Made by a program: the position numbers and the translations under genes
Notes under the pieces: generated by a model
The model's input: the letters and a program-made list of their open reading frames with translations, nothing else
The model's database searches: none
Told to the model about the DNA's origin: nothing
Assembly: GCA_902636075.1 (NCBI GenBank)
Contig: CACPQM010000001.1
Location: 146,186-210,185 of the forward strand
DNA: 64,000 nt
Source: an uncultured Pelagibacteraceae bacterium
Lineage (GTDB): Bacteria; Pseudomonadota; Alphaproteobacteria; Pelagibacterales; Pelagibacteraceae
Direction: 5' to 3'
Shown: in pieces, positions 55,531 to 64,000 of the stretch
How the letters are laid out: every line of letters starts with the position of its first letter
How positions within the stretch are numbered: position 1 is the first letter of the stretch

Positions 55531-56682
55531 ATGAAGAAATCTAAAAGAAGTAATGTTGACCCATTTATTGTTATGGATGTAATGGAGTCCGCTAGAAAAG
55601 CAGAAGCTAATGGCAAGCATGTAATTCATATGGAAGTAGGTCAACCAGGAACACCAGCACCAAAACTTGCCAAACAATTTATTTCAGATGAAATTTCAAA
55701 TAATGATCTTGGCTATACAGTTACTTTAGGTTTACCAGAATTAAGAAATAGAATTTCTAAATTGTATGCAGATTGGTACAATATTGATTTGAACCCAGAC
55801 AGAATAATTATAACAACTGGATCTTCAGGAGCATTTATACTTTCTTTTGCAGCATTATTTGATGTTGGAGATAGAGTAGGCATTGCCGCTCCAGGCTATC
55901 CTAGCTATAGACAAATTTTAAAGTCTCAAGATTTAATTCCAGTTGATATTTTTACAGAATTACAAAATAAATTTCAGCCTATACCGAAAGATATTAAAGA
56001 AAATAATTTAAACGGTTTATTAGTTGCTTCTCCTGCAAATCCCACCGGTTCAATGCTTGATAAAAAAAAACTAAAAGAACTTATTAATACAGCCCATGAG
56101 AATAAAGTGAGTTTTATTAGTGATGAGATTTATCACGGAATTCAATATGAAAATAATCCTACATCTGCACTAGAAATTTCAAATGAATGTTATGTTATAA
56201 ACTCATTTTCTAAATATTTTTCTATGACTGGTTGGAGAGTTGGCTGGATGATTGTTCCTGAAGATCATGTTAGACAAGTAGAAAGATTATCTCAAAATCT
56301 TTTTATTTGCCCCCCACATGTCAGTCAATTAACTGCTCTTTCAGCAATGGATGCAAAAGATGAATTAAACCATAATGTAGATGTTTACAAAAAAAATAGA
56401 TCAATTTTGTTAGAAGAATTACCTAAGGCTGGTTTAAATAAATTTTCTCCCCCAGATGGTGCATTTTATATCTACATTGATATTTCAGAGTACTCGAAAG
56501 ATAGCCTTAATTTTTGTAAAGAAGTGCTTGATAAAGCAGGAGTAGCAATAACTCCTGGACTTGATTTCGATCAAAAAAGAGGAAATTCTACAATAAGGTT
56601 TTCATACGCTAGAAGCACTGAGGATATAATTGAAGGAGCAAATAGAATAAAAAAATTTATGAAAGAAGAGTATTTAAAGTAA
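55531..56682 (+). CDS. class I/II PLP aminotransferase
   Basis: The 383-residue fold-type I enzyme has NSFSKYFSMTGWRVGW with the PLP lysine, VASPANPTGS and SDEIYHGI before it, and a C-terminal RFSYARS. It carries the aspartate aminotransferase family layout; substrate is not assignable, though the layout resembles 1-aminotransferases acting on aspartate or related amino acids. Length is normal. It precedes the epimerase-like gene by 2 bp. Confidence 0.87.
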   Translation: MKKSKRSNVDPFIVMDVMESARKAEANGKHVIHMEVGQPGTPAPKLAKQFISDEISNNDLGYTVTLGLPELRNRISKLYADWYNIDLNPDRIIITTGSSGAFILSFAALFDVGDRVGIAAPGYPSYRQILKSQDLIPVDIFTELQNKFQPIPKDIKENNLNGLLVASPANPTGSMLDKKKLKELINTAHENKVSFISDEIYHGIQYENNPTSALEISNECYVINSFSKYFSMTGWRVGWMIVPEDHVRQVERLSQNLFICPPHVSQLTALSAMDAKDELNHNVDVYKKNRSILLEELPKAGLNKFSPPDGAFYIYIDISEYSKDSLNFCKEVLDKAGVAITPGLDFDQKRGNSTIRFSYARSTEDIIEGANRIKKFMKEEYLK

Positions 56683-56684
56683 TA

Positions 56685-57341
56685 ATGAAAACCGCTGTTT
56701 TATTTGGCTCATCTGGATTAATTGGATCTAAATTACTAGATAATTTAATCAACAACAATACTTACAACAAAATAAAAATATTTGTTAGAAAACTACCTTC
56801 TATTGATAATTCAAAAGTTGAAGTGATTAATACAGATTTTTTAGATTTAGACACTTTAAAAGAAAAATTAACAGGTGATGATTGTTTTTTTTGCATTGGC
56901 ACAACTCACAAAGATACACCAGATAAAAAAGAATATAGAAGAATAGAATATGATTTGCCTGTACAATTAGCAAAAATTGCAAAATTTAATTCAATTAGTA
57001 ATTTTATTTACGTCTCCTCAATTGGAGCAAACCCAAAAGCCTCAAGTACATATTTAAAAAATAAAGGTCAAGTAGAGGAGGAGCTAAAAAAGATTGGGTT
57101 TTCTAACCTAAGCATTATTCAACCCTCATTTTTAGTTGGAAACAGAAAAGACTTTAGAATTGTTGAGGTTTTAGGAATTCCAGTGATGAAATTTCTATCC
57201 TTATTCTTTTTTGGTGGATTTAAAAAATACACTCCAATAAAAGTTGAGATAGTTGTGAATGCAATGATCAAACTTGCCTCAGGAAATAATAGTGAGCAAA
57301 CTTATTTGTCTGATAAGTTGCAAGAGTTAGGATCTAACTAA
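56685..57341 (+). CDS. NAD(P)-binding Rossmann protein (HTATIP2-like)
   Basis: The 218-residue protein has FGSSGLIGSKLL near the N-terminus as the dinucleotide motif and VSSIGANPKASSTYLKNKG as an SDR-type Tyr-x3-Lys segment. The length and small C-terminal region fit HTATIP2/atypical SDR proteins. No substrate is inferred. It is 2 bp after the aminotransferase and abuts the SOUL protein gene. Confidence 0.83.
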   Translation: MKTAVLFGSSGLIGSKLLDNLINNNTYNKIKIFVRKLPSIDNSKVEVINTDFLDLDTLKEKLTGDDCFFCIGTTHKDTPDKKEYRRIEYDLPVQLAKIAKFNSISNFIYVSSIGANPKASSTYLKNKGQVEEELKKIGFSNLSIIQPSFLVGNRKDFRIVEVLGIPVMKFLSLFFFGGFKKYTPIKVEIVVNAMIKLASGNNSEQTYLSDKLQELGSN

Positions 57342-57914
57342 ATGAGAAAATCTATAATATCAATATCTTTTTTGATTTATATATTTTGTATTTTACCTTA
57401 CTCTACTTCAATGGCATATGAGGAATCTCAATATGATGTAGTATATAAATCTGAAATATACGAAGTGAGACATTATAAAGACCGTCTAGTTGTTGAAGTT
57501 GTAAGTAGAAATGATGACAATAGTTTTAGAAAACTTTTTAAATATATCTCGGGTCAGAATAATAAATCCCAAGAAATTAAAATGACTGTGCCAGTAACAC
57601 AGGGTGAGAAGGATAATGGATACTATATGCAATTTTATCTTCCATCAAAATTTACAAAAGAGAATGCGCCTATACCCACAAATTCAGAAGTTAAAATCTC
57701 AACAATAGAAGAAGGTTTTTTTGCTGTGATAGAATATTCTGGAAGAGCCTCAGATAATAATTTCTTCAAACATAAGGAAATTCTTAATAAAAAACTCTTA
57801 GAGGATAAAGTAATCATTAAAGGACCCCCAATAAGAGCAACTTATAATGGGCCTTTTACGCTTCCTATGATGAGACGCAACGAAGCTATGTTTAAAGTTG
57901 AGTGGAGTAAATAG
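57342..57914 (+). CDS. exported SOUL heme-binding family protein
   Basis: The 190-residue precursor has a signal peptide (about 1-26, ending TSMA-Y). EIYEVRHYKDRLVVEVV and IKMTVPVTQ, then RRNEAMFKVEWSK, are SOUL-family marks. Members bind heme or related tetrapyrroles; bacterial roles are poorly known. It ends a run of close genes before a 70-bp gap. Confidence 0.85.
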   Translation: MRKSIISISFLIYIFCILPYSTSMAYEESQYDVVYKSEIYEVRHYKDRLVVEVVSRNDDNSFRKLFKYISGQNNKSQEIKMTVPVTQGEKDNGYYMQFYLPSKFTKENAPIPTNSEVKISTIEEGFFAVIEYSGRASDNNFFKHKEILNKKLLEDKVIIKGPPIRATYNGPFTLPMMRRNEAMFKVEWSK

Positions 57915-57984
57915 ATTACATTTTGCCATATATATTAATTTTTATCGCCTGATAGTTTAACTTCATTAATCAGAAAGGTATTTT

Positions 57985-58386
57985 ATGAAAAAATTATTTA
58001 TAATTTTATTTGTAGCATTTGGTTTAAACAGCTCTGTTTTTGCTGATGGTCATGTAAAAAGAATTTTATCAACTAGTCAGACTGGCATGGGTAACGATAT
58101 TGTTTATCCTTCAGGCAAAGCAAAGATAACTGCATTTGAGTTTAACGTTCCTGTTGGAGGCCCAGTTGTTCCACATACTCACTCATTCCCTGTTTTAATA
58201 ATGATACAAGAAGGAGAGATTGAACTTATCCAAGGCGGTAAAAGCTATATCTATAAAGCTGGAGATGCATTCGTAGAGGATGTGGGTGTAGTCCATGAAT
58301 CAAAAAATATTGGAGATGTTCCTGTTAAAGCTATTGTTGTTGCGATGGGAGTTGAAGGTCAAAAAATTATGACACCAGTAAAATAG
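57985..58386 (+). CDS. exported cupin-domain protein
   Basis: The 133-residue precursor has a signal peptide (about 1-20, ending VFA-D). The cupin has PHTHSFPVLIMIQEGEIELI as motif 1 and GDAFVEDVGVVHES as motif 2, with histidines set to bind a metal. It is periplasmic. A ribosome site AGAAAGG lies upstream. A hairpin follows the stop. Substrate unknown. Confidence 0.87.
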   Translation: MKKLFIILFVAFGLNSSVFADGHVKRILSTSQTGMGNDIVYPSGKAKITAFEFNVPVGGPVVPHTHSFPVLIMIQEGEIELIQGGKSYIYKAGDAFVEDVGVVHESKNIGDVPVKAIVVAMGVEGQKIMTPVK

Positions 58387-58396
58387 GAAGGAAAAA

Positions 58397-58434
58397 ATAT
58401 GGGGCATGTAAATATTATTGCCCCATATCTCATT
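58397..58434 (+). terminator. hairpin terminator after cupin gene
   Basis: A perfect 10-bp stem (ATATGGGGCA / TGCCCCATAT) with a 12-base loop lies 11 bp past the cupin stop. A weak T-rich stretch (CTCATTCTTT) follows. It is placed between convergent genes and probably ends the plus-strand run. Confidence 0.75.
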
Positions 58435-58441
58435 CTTTAAG

Positions 58442-58717
58442 CTAAAACTTTTTAGCCTCTTTCTTTAAGTGACCTAATGTTTCTCCTGAATTTTTTCCAG
58501 ATTTGATAACGTATCCACTTGTACCATTTGCATTTGTTTCTACAGTTTTCAAGTTTCGAAACATAAGTTGATTTAGCCTAGCATTCTTTGAGCCTCGGCT
58601 AAACGAACTTAATACTCTGTGCATTCTTTTCATACACTCTCCTTGTTTGTTTTTCCAAAACTCGCTTTTAACCGATGCGATATCGGTCTCTTTTTCACCA
58701 TGAGATATGGTAAACAT
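58442..58717 (-). CDS. small basic hypothetical protein, 63 or 91 aa
   Basis: The frame runs from 58717 to 58442 (91 residues). An in-frame ATG at 58633 preceded by AAGGAGAGTGT has a far better ribosome site and would give a 63-residue protein beginning MKRMHRVLSS. The product is basic, with SSFSRGSKNARLNQ and a lysine-rich tail. I do not recognise it. The good ribosome site and otherwise empty interval support a real gene, with the shorter start favoured. Confidence 0.55.
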   Translation of the reverse strand: MFTISHGEKETDIASVKSEFWKNKQGECMKRMHRVLSSFSRGSKNARLNQLMFRNLKTVETNANGTSGYVIKSGKNSGETLGHLKKEAKKF

Positions 58718-58805
58718 AATTTATCATTCTAGAAAATTGATTTCAAATTATTAAAAAAAATAAAAGATCAAAATGGGTTTTATTAATTATATTTATCAAC
58801 AAAAT

Positions 58806-59960
58806 TTAATTAGAATTAAATTGGATCCATTTACTATTGTTCCTACTTGACTTAATCACGTTTTCTATAAACTTCATTCCATCAATTCCATCATCAATTG
58901 TAGGATAACAATTATTTGACTTATCATATTCTTGTCTATCAATATTAGCTGATAGCTCTTTGTAAACATCACTATAAATATTAGCAAAACCTTCTAAATA
59001 ACCTTCTGGATGACCCTGAGGAATTCTTGTTACATTTTTAGCTTCTTCACTCGTGATATTGCTCCCTCTTGTAATGTTTTGAGCAGGACTACCAAATTTA
59101 GTATAACTAAGATAATTAGGATCCTCTTGTCTCCACTCAATTCCAGCATTTTCTCCATATATTCTTATTTTAAGATTATTTTCATTTCCAACTGCTACTT
59201 GGCTTGACCATATTGATCCTTTCGCACCCCCTATAAATCTTAGCATTATTTGCGCATTATCATCTACTTTTCTCCCTTCAACAAATGTATGAATATCAGC
59301 CGAAATTTCATCTACCTCTAATTCAGTTATAAACCTAATCAAATTATAGGCATGAGTTCCAATATCACCTATACAACCACCTGCGCCTGATCTATTGGGA
59401 TCAGTTCTCCACTCCGCTTGCTTTAATCCACTATCTTCTGCCTTTGTAGTTAACCAATCTTGAGGATATTCAGCTTGAATAACTCTCAAAGAACCCAAGT
59501 CTCCTTTTTGAACTAAGGATCTTGCATGTCGGACCATAGGATAACCGGTATAATTATGAGTTAAAGCAAATATTAATTTTTTACTTTCAATTATCTTTTT
59601 AAGATCTATTGCTTCCTCACTAGACATACCAATTGGCTTATCGCAAATAATATGAATCCCTTTTTCTGCAAAGATTTTTGCAATAGGTACATGTAAATGA
59701 TTTGGTGTTACTATTGAAACTACATCAATACCGTCGGGTCTAACAGACTCTTTCTCTGCCATCTCTTGGTAGGTTTTATAGATCCTATCATTTTCTATAC
59801 CAAGATTTTTTCCAGTTTCTTTTGAATTATCAAAGTCAGATGAAAATGATCCCGCAACTAATTCATAATACCCATCAAGTCTTAAAGCTATTCTATGGAC
59901 ACTTCCAATAAAAGCATCTTTTCCACCGCCAACCATTCCGATGCGTATTTTTCTATTCAT
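58806..59960 (-). CDS. Gfo/Idh/MocA family oxidoreductase
   Basis: The 384-residue protein has IRIGMVGGGKDAFIG near the N-terminus as the NAD(P) motif and IICDKPIGMS, the variant of the EKP motif with the catalytic lysine. ACIGDIGTHAYNL (here GGCIGDIGTHAYNLI) holds the active-site histidine. It likely oxidises a sugar or cyclitol. It overlaps the isomerase-like gene by one base and is divergent from a sugar-type transporter. Confidence 0.9.
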   Translation of the reverse strand: MNRKIRIGMVGGGKDAFIGSVHRIALRLDGYYELVAGSFSSDFDNSKETGKNLGIENDRIYKTYQEMAEKESVRPDGIDVVSIVTPNHLHVPIAKIFAEKGIHIICDKPIGMSSEEAIDLKKIIESKKLIFALTHNYTGYPMVRHARSLVQKGDLGSLRVIQAEYPQDWLTTKAEDSGLKQAEWRTDPNRSGAGGCIGDIGTHAYNLIRFITELEVDEISADIHTFVEGRKVDDNAQIMLRFIGGAKGSIWSSQVAVGNENNLKIRIYGENAGIEWRQEDPNYLSYTKFGSPAQNITRGSNITSEEAKNVTRIPQGHPEGYLEGFANIYSDVYKELSANIDRQEYDKSNNCYPTIDDGIDGMKFIENVIKSSRNNSKWIQFNSN

Positions 59961-61015
59961 TAATTAATGCCAAGCATTTTTTTATTTGCTTCATGGTCAG
60001 CACCACTACCTGCAAAATCATCAAAAGCTTTTTCTGTTGTATTAATAATGTGATTTTTAATGAATTCAGCTCCTTCTCTTGCTCCATCTTCTGGATGTTT
60101 AAGACAGCATTCCCATTCAAGAACTGCCCAACCATCATAATCATATGAAGTTAGTTTTGAGAATATGGATTTAAAATCAACTTGTCCATCACCAAGTGAT
60201 CTAAATCTACCAGCTCTATTAACCCATGACTGAAACCCACCATAGACACCTTGTTTCCCAGATGGGTTTAACTCAGCATCTTTAACGTGAAACATTTTTA
60301 TTTTCTCATGATAAATATCAATATGAGCTAAATAATCTAGGTGTTGCAGAACATAATGACTTGGATCAAAAAGCATATTACATCTTTTATGATTACCTAC
60401 TCTTTCTAAAAACATCTCAAAAGTTACACCATCATGAAGATCTTCACCTGGATGTATTTCATAACATAAATCTACTCCATTATGATCAAAGTGATCAAGA
60501 ATAGGCTTCCATCTTTTTGATAATTCATCAAATGCATTTTCAATTAAACCCTCAGGTCTTTGTGGCCAAGGATAAACATAAGGCCACGCAAGTGCTCCTG
60601 AAAAAGTTACATGTTTATCTATTCCTAGACTATTTGATGCTTTTGCAGCCATCATCAACTGATTCACAGCCCATTCTTGTCTTGCTTTAGGATTTCCTCT
60701 TACTTCAGGCGCAGCAAAACCATCAAAAGCAGAATCATAAGCAGGATGCACTGCAACAAGTTGACCTTGAAGGTGAGTTGATAATTCTGTAATTTCTAAA
60801 TTGTGTGATTTAGCAATTCCCTTAATCTCATCACAATAATCTTTACTTTCAGATGCTTTTTTTAAATCAATTAATCTACCGTCCCAACTAGGAATTTGTA
60901 TACCTTTGTAACCGAGAGATGATGCCCATTTACAAATATTATCTAAAGAATTAAACGGTGCATCTTCGCCTACAAATTGTGCTAGGAAAATTGCAGGACC
61001 TTTTATTTTGTTCAT
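59960..61015 (-). CDS. sugar phosphate isomerase/epimerase-like TIM-barrel protein
   Basis: The 351-residue xylose-isomerase-like protein has CYEIHPGED, LFDPSHYVL, FHVKDAEL and VLEWECC, which supply the four metal ligands Glu, Asp, His and Glu. It resembles IolE/IolI-type enzymes acting on keto-sugars or inosose. A good ribosome site (AAAGGGG) precedes the ATG at 61015. It overlaps the dehydrogenase gene and likely acts in the same sugar pathway. Confidence 0.87.
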   Translation of the reverse strand: MNKIKGPAIFLAQFVGEDAPFNSLDNICKWASSLGYKGIQIPSWDGRLIDLKKASESKDYCDEIKGIAKSHNLEITELSTHLQGQLVAVHPAYDSAFDGFAAPEVRGNPKARQEWAVNQLMMAAKASNSLGIDKHVTFSGALAWPYVYPWPQRPEGLIENAFDELSKRWKPILDHFDHNGVDLCYEIHPGEDLHDGVTFEMFLERVGNHKRCNMLFDPSHYVLQHLDYLAHIDIYHEKIKMFHVKDAELNPSGKQGVYGGFQSWVNRAGRFRSLGDGQVDFKSIFSKLTSYDYDGWAVLEWECCLKHPEDGAREGAEFIKNHIINTTEKAFDDFAGSGADHEANKKMLGIN

Positions 61016-61096
61016 AATTCCCCTTTCTCTTTAATTTTTTACATAAACTATTTTTACAAAAAAAATACTAGCAGGCACAAGTCTTCTTGGATAGAC

Positions 61097-61110
61097 TATT
61101 CTTAAGAATA
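61097..61110. promoter_or_regulatory. 14-bp palindrome in divergent sugar-locus promoter region
   Basis: TATTCTTAAGAATA is a perfect palindrome 22 bp before the binding-protein ATG, in the 116-bp gap shared by the divergent isomerase and transporter genes. It is a candidate operator for both; no regulator gene is in the window. Confidence 0.45.
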
Positions 61111-61131
61111 ATTAAACTAATAGGAGATAAA

Positions 61132-62436
61132 ATGAAAAAAATAATGATTTTATTGTTTGTTTCTCTATTTACTTTTTCTGCAAATTCAAATGCTAAGTCA
61201 ATCACATTAGGATGGGCCGCTTGGGACCCTGCCAATGCTTTACAAGAACTTACTAAAGAGTTTACTGCAGAGACAGGAATAGATGTCAACTTCGAATTCG
61301 TGCCATGGCCAAATTTTGCTGATCGTATGTTGAATGAACTTAACAACAAAGGTAAAACTTTTGACTTGTTGATTGGAGACTCACAATGGATTGGAGCTGG
61401 TGCAGTATATGGACATTATGTAAAATTGAATGACTTCTTTGATAAAGAAGGTATTTCAATGAATGATTTCTCACCTGCAACAGTTTATGCATATTCAACT
61501 TGGCCTAAAGGAAGTGAAAACTATTATGCATTACCAGCTATGGGAGATGCATTAGCTTGGGCTTATAGAAAAGACTGGTTTGATAGACCAGAACTTAATT
61601 CAGAGTTCAAAAAGAAATATGGTTATGATCTAGGAGTTCCTGCAAATTGGAATCAATTACATGACATGTGTTCTTTCTTTCAAGGAAGAGAAATTGATGG
61701 TCAGAAGAGATATGGTGCAGCCATTAATACAGAACGTGGATCTGAAGGTATTACAATGGGTGTAACAGCTGCAATGTATGCATGGGGAATGGAGTATGAA
61801 AACCCTAACAAACCATATGATATGGAAGGTTATTTTAACTCTCCTCAAGCTGTAGAAGCTGTAGAGTTCTATAGAAAATTATATGAGGACTGTGCACCTC
61901 CAGGGCACTCTGATGCTTATATGGTAGCAAACCTAGATGCATACAAATCAGGACAAGTTGCATTCCAAATGAACTGGTATGCTTTTTGGCCAGGTGTTTC
62001 AAAAGAGGATAGTGACGGAAGAGTTAGTGGTTTCTTCGCAAATCCAAAACAAAACGTAGCTGCTGCCACATTAGGTGGTCAAGGTATATCTGTTGTGAAA
62101 TATTCAGATAAACAAGATCTTGCACTAGAATATATTAAATGGTTTGCAAGACCAGATGTACAGCAAAAATGGTGGGATTTGGGAGGATATTCATGTCATA
62201 ATGATGTGTTAAATTCACCATCTTTTCCAACATCTACAGTTTATGCACAAGGTTTCTTAGACTCAATGGGGATAGTCAAAGATTTTTGGCAAGAACCAAC
62301 ATTTGTAGAGTTAATGTTACCTATGCAGGAAGCTATTCATGATTATGTAGTTAATGGAAAAGGTACTGCTAAAGGTGCTTTAGATAAAATCATTGAAGAG
62401 TGGGTTGAAGTATTTGAAGCAGACGGCAAACTTTAA
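61132..62436 (+). CDS. ABC sugar-type extracellular binding protein
   Basis: The ATG at 61132 is chosen because it follows TAGGAGATAAA and opens a proper signal peptide (residues 1-21, ending NSNA-K); an in-frame ATG at 61087 would add 15 residues before the signal. The 434-residue protein fits family 1 binding proteins (MalE/UgpB type), with ITLGWAAWDPANALQELTKEF and FDLLIGDSQWIG. It is periplasmic and binds a sugar or polyol. A hairpin with a T run separates it from the permease gene. Confidence 0.9.
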   Translation: MKKIMILLFVSLFTFSANSNAKSITLGWAAWDPANALQELTKEFTAETGIDVNFEFVPWPNFADRMLNELNNKGKTFDLLIGDSQWIGAGAVYGHYVKLNDFFDKEGISMNDFSPATVYAYSTWPKGSENYYALPAMGDALAWAYRKDWFDRPELNSEFKKKYGYDLGVPANWNQLHDMCSFFQGREIDGQKRYGAAINTERGSEGITMGVTAAMYAWGMEYENPNKPYDMEGYFNSPQAVEAVEFYRKLYEDCAPPGHSDAYMVANLDAYKSGQVAFQMNWYAFWPGVSKEDSDGRVSGFFANPKQNVAAATLGGQGISVVKYSDKQDLALEYIKWFARPDVQQKWWDLGGYSCHNDVLNSPSFPTSTVYAQGFLDSMGIVKDFWQEPTFVELMLPMQEAIHDYVVNGKGTAKGALDKIIEEWVEVFEADGKL

Positions 62437-62462
62437 CAATACTATTTGAAGATATAAAAAAA

Positions 62463-62491
62463 GGAGGGGGGATATAATCTCCCCTTTTTTT
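62463..62491 (+). terminator. hairpin with T run between binding-protein and permease genes
   Basis: The stem GGGGGGAT / ATCTCCCC (one G-T pair) has a 3-base loop and is followed by seven T residues, with the A/G-rich 5' flank extending it. It is a rho-independent terminator in form and probably gives excess binding-protein mRNA over permease mRNA. Confidence 0.82.
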
Positions 62492-62505
62492 GTTAAAAAA
62501 ATCAT

Positions 62506-63405
62506 ATGAGCGTTAAAAAAAAATTTAAAGGACTATCTGATAAAGCTGTAGCTTGGCTTTTTATTGGCCCTTCTGTATTTCTTTTATTAGCAATAAATAT
62601 TTACCCTTTAATTTATGCCATCAGAATGTCTTTCACAAATTTTTATGCAAATAAAATTGGAAGAGAACCACAGTTTGTAGGTTTAAAAAATTATATAAAA
62701 GTTCTCAATAAAGAAGCCATATGGGAAAAAATGCAAGTTACCGCAAACTTTATGTTTTGGACTTTGTTACTTCAGGCAGTAATAGGTCTAGGTTTAGCTT
62801 TATTATTAAATAGGAAATTTAAAGGTAATGAATTATTAACTACCTTAATAGTATTACCAATGATGTTATCTCCTGCTGTTGTGGGTGTATTTTGGACTTA
62901 TCTTTATAATCCCCAAGTAGGTTTGTTTAATTATGTTATTAATTTTTTCCACGATTTTGGAAGTTTTGATATGATTGGATCAAGTGTGCTTGCGCCATGG
63001 TCAATAGTTATTGTTGATACTTGGATGTGGACACCTTTTACAATGTTAATTTGTTTAGCTGGTCTAAGATCTGTTCCAAATTATTTATATGAAGCGGCAG
63101 AAGTCGATAGAGCTAGTAAATGGCAACAATTTATTTACATCACATTACCATCTGTATTACCATTTTTATTGTTGGCATTATTATTTAGGGGAATTGAGAA
63201 TTTTAAAATGTTTGATATGGTCGTCGAACTTACATCCGGTGGCCCTGGGTCAGCTACAGAGCTCGCCTCAATCAATTTAAAAAGAGAAGCATTTGAAAAA
63301 TGGAAAACCGGTTATAGTTCAGCTTTTGCAGTTATTCTTTTTGTAACGATTTTTGGTTTTGGAAATGTTTATGTAAAAGTAATGAATAAGATAAAGGAAC
63401 GCTGA
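62506..63405 (+). CDS. ABC sugar transporter permease (MalF/UgpA type)
   Basis: The 299-residue protein has six membrane segments and the EAA loop YEAAEVDRASKWQQFIYITLPSV. AVAWLFIGPSVFLLLAINIYPLIYAIRMSF at the N-terminus is typical of the family. It is the inner-membrane partner of the following permease. It overlaps the next gene by one base. Confidence 0.92.
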   Translation: MSVKKKFKGLSDKAVAWLFIGPSVFLLLAINIYPLIYAIRMSFTNFYANKIGREPQFVGLKNYIKVLNKEAIWEKMQVTANFMFWTLLLQAVIGLGLALLLNRKFKGNELLTTLIVLPMMLSPAVVGVFWTYLYNPQVGLFNYVINFFHDFGSFDMIGSSVLAPWSIVIVDTWMWTPFTMLICLAGLRSVPNYLYEAAEVDRASKWQQFIYITLPSVLPFLLLALLFRGIENFKMFDMVVELTSGGPGSATELASINLKREAFEKWKTGYSSAFAVILFVTIFGFGNVYVKVMNKIKER

Positions 63406-64000
63406 TGGATACATCTAGATCATATTTAGAACCTTCGTCGTTTTCAAAGAAACTCGCTGCTACAATTATTATTGTATATACAGTAATAACGTTAATTCCT
63501 ATTTCTTGGATGGTGATGACCAGCTTCAAGAATGTAAATAGTGCAATTTCTTATCCACCTGAAGTATTTTTTGAACCATCATTAGAAGGATATGTTAATT
63601 TGTTTACTAATAGATCAAGACAATCTCAGGAATATCTTGACTCACTGCCACCACCAGAAAATTGGTATGAAGAACTAGTTAGAAGTAGAGAGATGGTTAT
63701 AACAGGTCCATCAAAATTTTTAGGAAGATATTCAAACTCAATGATAATTGGATTTGGTTCAACTTTTGCATCTGTATTTTTGGGTGCATTAGCAGCGTAT
63801 GCCTTTTCAAGGTTTAGGGTTCCATTAAAAGATGATTTATTATTTTTTATTCTCTCTACTAGGATGTTTCCACCAATTGCCGTGGCTGTTCCAATATTTA
63901 TTATGTATAGAAAATTAGGATTAGGGGATACTCACCTTGGAATGATCATATTATATACAGTCGTAAATTTAAGTTTAGCGGTGTGGCTGTTAAAAGGATT
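63405..64000 (+). CDS. ABC sugar transporter permease (MalG/UgpE type), 3'-truncated by window
   Basis: The ATG at 63405 overlaps the preceding stop (TGATG) and the frame stays open to the window end, giving about 198 residues. TLIPISWMVMTSFKNVN near residue 34 is the first membrane segment of MalG-type permeases, followed by a periplasmic loop, SNSMIIGFGST, and RMFPPIAVAVPIFIMY. The EAA loop should lie just outside. The ATPase gene is probably further downstream. Confidence 0.9.
   Translation, partial: MDTSRSYLEPSSFSKKLAATIIIVYTVITLIPISWMVMTSFKNVNSAISYPPEVFFEPSLEGYVNLFTNRSRQSQEYLDSLPPPENWYEELVRSREMVITGPSKFLGRYSNSMIIGFGSTFASVFLGALAAYAFSRFRVPLKDDLLFFILSTRMFPPIAVAVPIFIMYRKLGLGDTHLGMIILYTVVNLSLAVWLLKG

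Noticed and set aside
59953..60144. 63-aa minus-strand frame overlapping the isomerase gene
   Set aside because: It is a shifted frame of the isomerase C-terminus with Gln/Met-rich low-complexity content.
1..64000. tRNA, rRNA, CRISPR arrays, insertion sequences, prophage
   Set aside because: No cloverleaf, regularly spaced repeats, transposase or phage structural gene was seen; the gaps are too short to hide most of them.

Overview
The window looks like a chromosomal stretch from a SAR11-type marine alphaproteobacterium (Pelagibacterales). The grounds are a strongly AT-rich sequence (about 30% G+C by eye), very tight gene packing with many 1-8 bp overlaps, no gene-free stretch longer than about 135 bp, and a gene set dominated by methylated osmolytes and folate-linked one-carbon metabolism. 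I saw no rRNA, tRNA, CRISPR array, insertion sequence or prophage. The assignment rests on gene content and protein similarity recalled from memory; no search was run.

Layout. 1-7500: the end of a glutamine amidotransferase gene, formate-tetrahydrofolate ligase (fhs), and the four-gene heterotetrameric sarcosine oxidase operon soxBDAG. 7504-12237: a BT1/MFS-like transporter, a small unknown protein, a GNAT acetyltransferase, an SRAP (HMCES/YedK) protein, and purKE. 12325-15721: a compact operon of an atypical M19 dipeptidase-family protein, a 551-aa unknown, a probable DUF3726 protein and a 55-aa four-cysteine protein. 15718-20388 (minus strand): a Yip1-like membrane protein, then a TmoX/OpuAC-type binding protein, a ProW-type permease, a short MetF-like protein and a DmdA-like THF methyltransferase. 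20521-36573: betaine-homocysteine methyltransferase, a dimethylglycine dehydrogenase-like enzyme, a SAM methyltransferase, a Rieske oxygenase, a SET protein, a DddP-like M24 protein, several small enzymes, a second dimethylglycine dehydrogenase-like enzyme, ETF beta/alpha and ETF-quinone oxidoreductase.

36574-50398: DUF2237, hisI, folE, an AcuI-like acrylyl-CoA reductase with a LysR regulator, a Fur-box-controlled ferric iron transporter futABC, a third dimethylglycine dehydrogenase-like enzyme with a TauD-type dioxygenase and an AEC permease, a tartrate/D-malate dehydrogenase and GMP reductase. 50501-58386: a fluoroacetate-dehalogenase-like hydrolase, tldD/pmbA, and a series of small enzymes and exported proteins. 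58442-64000: a small unknown gene and a divergent sugar-type locus (Gfo/Idh/MocA dehydrogenase, TIM-barrel isomerase, binding protein and two permeases, the last cut by the window end).

How it fits together. Betaine or a related methylated compound would enter through the binding protein and permease. BHMT would move one methyl to homocysteine, and the flavin dehydrogenases and sarcosine oxidase would remove the remaining N-methyl groups as methylene-THF. ETF and ETF-QO would pass the dehydrogenase electrons to quinone. MetF-like and Fhs proteins connect methyl-, methylene- and formyl-THF. A DmdA-like demethylase, a DddP-like lyase candidate and an AcuI-like reductase suggest that DMSP demethylation and cleavage may both be encoded here. 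The most interesting unexplained items are the 12325-15721 operon, the DmdA-like/MetF-like pair with an ABC transporter lacking an ATPase, the DddP-like protein, and three parallel dimethylglycine-dehydrogenase-like enzymes with different partners.
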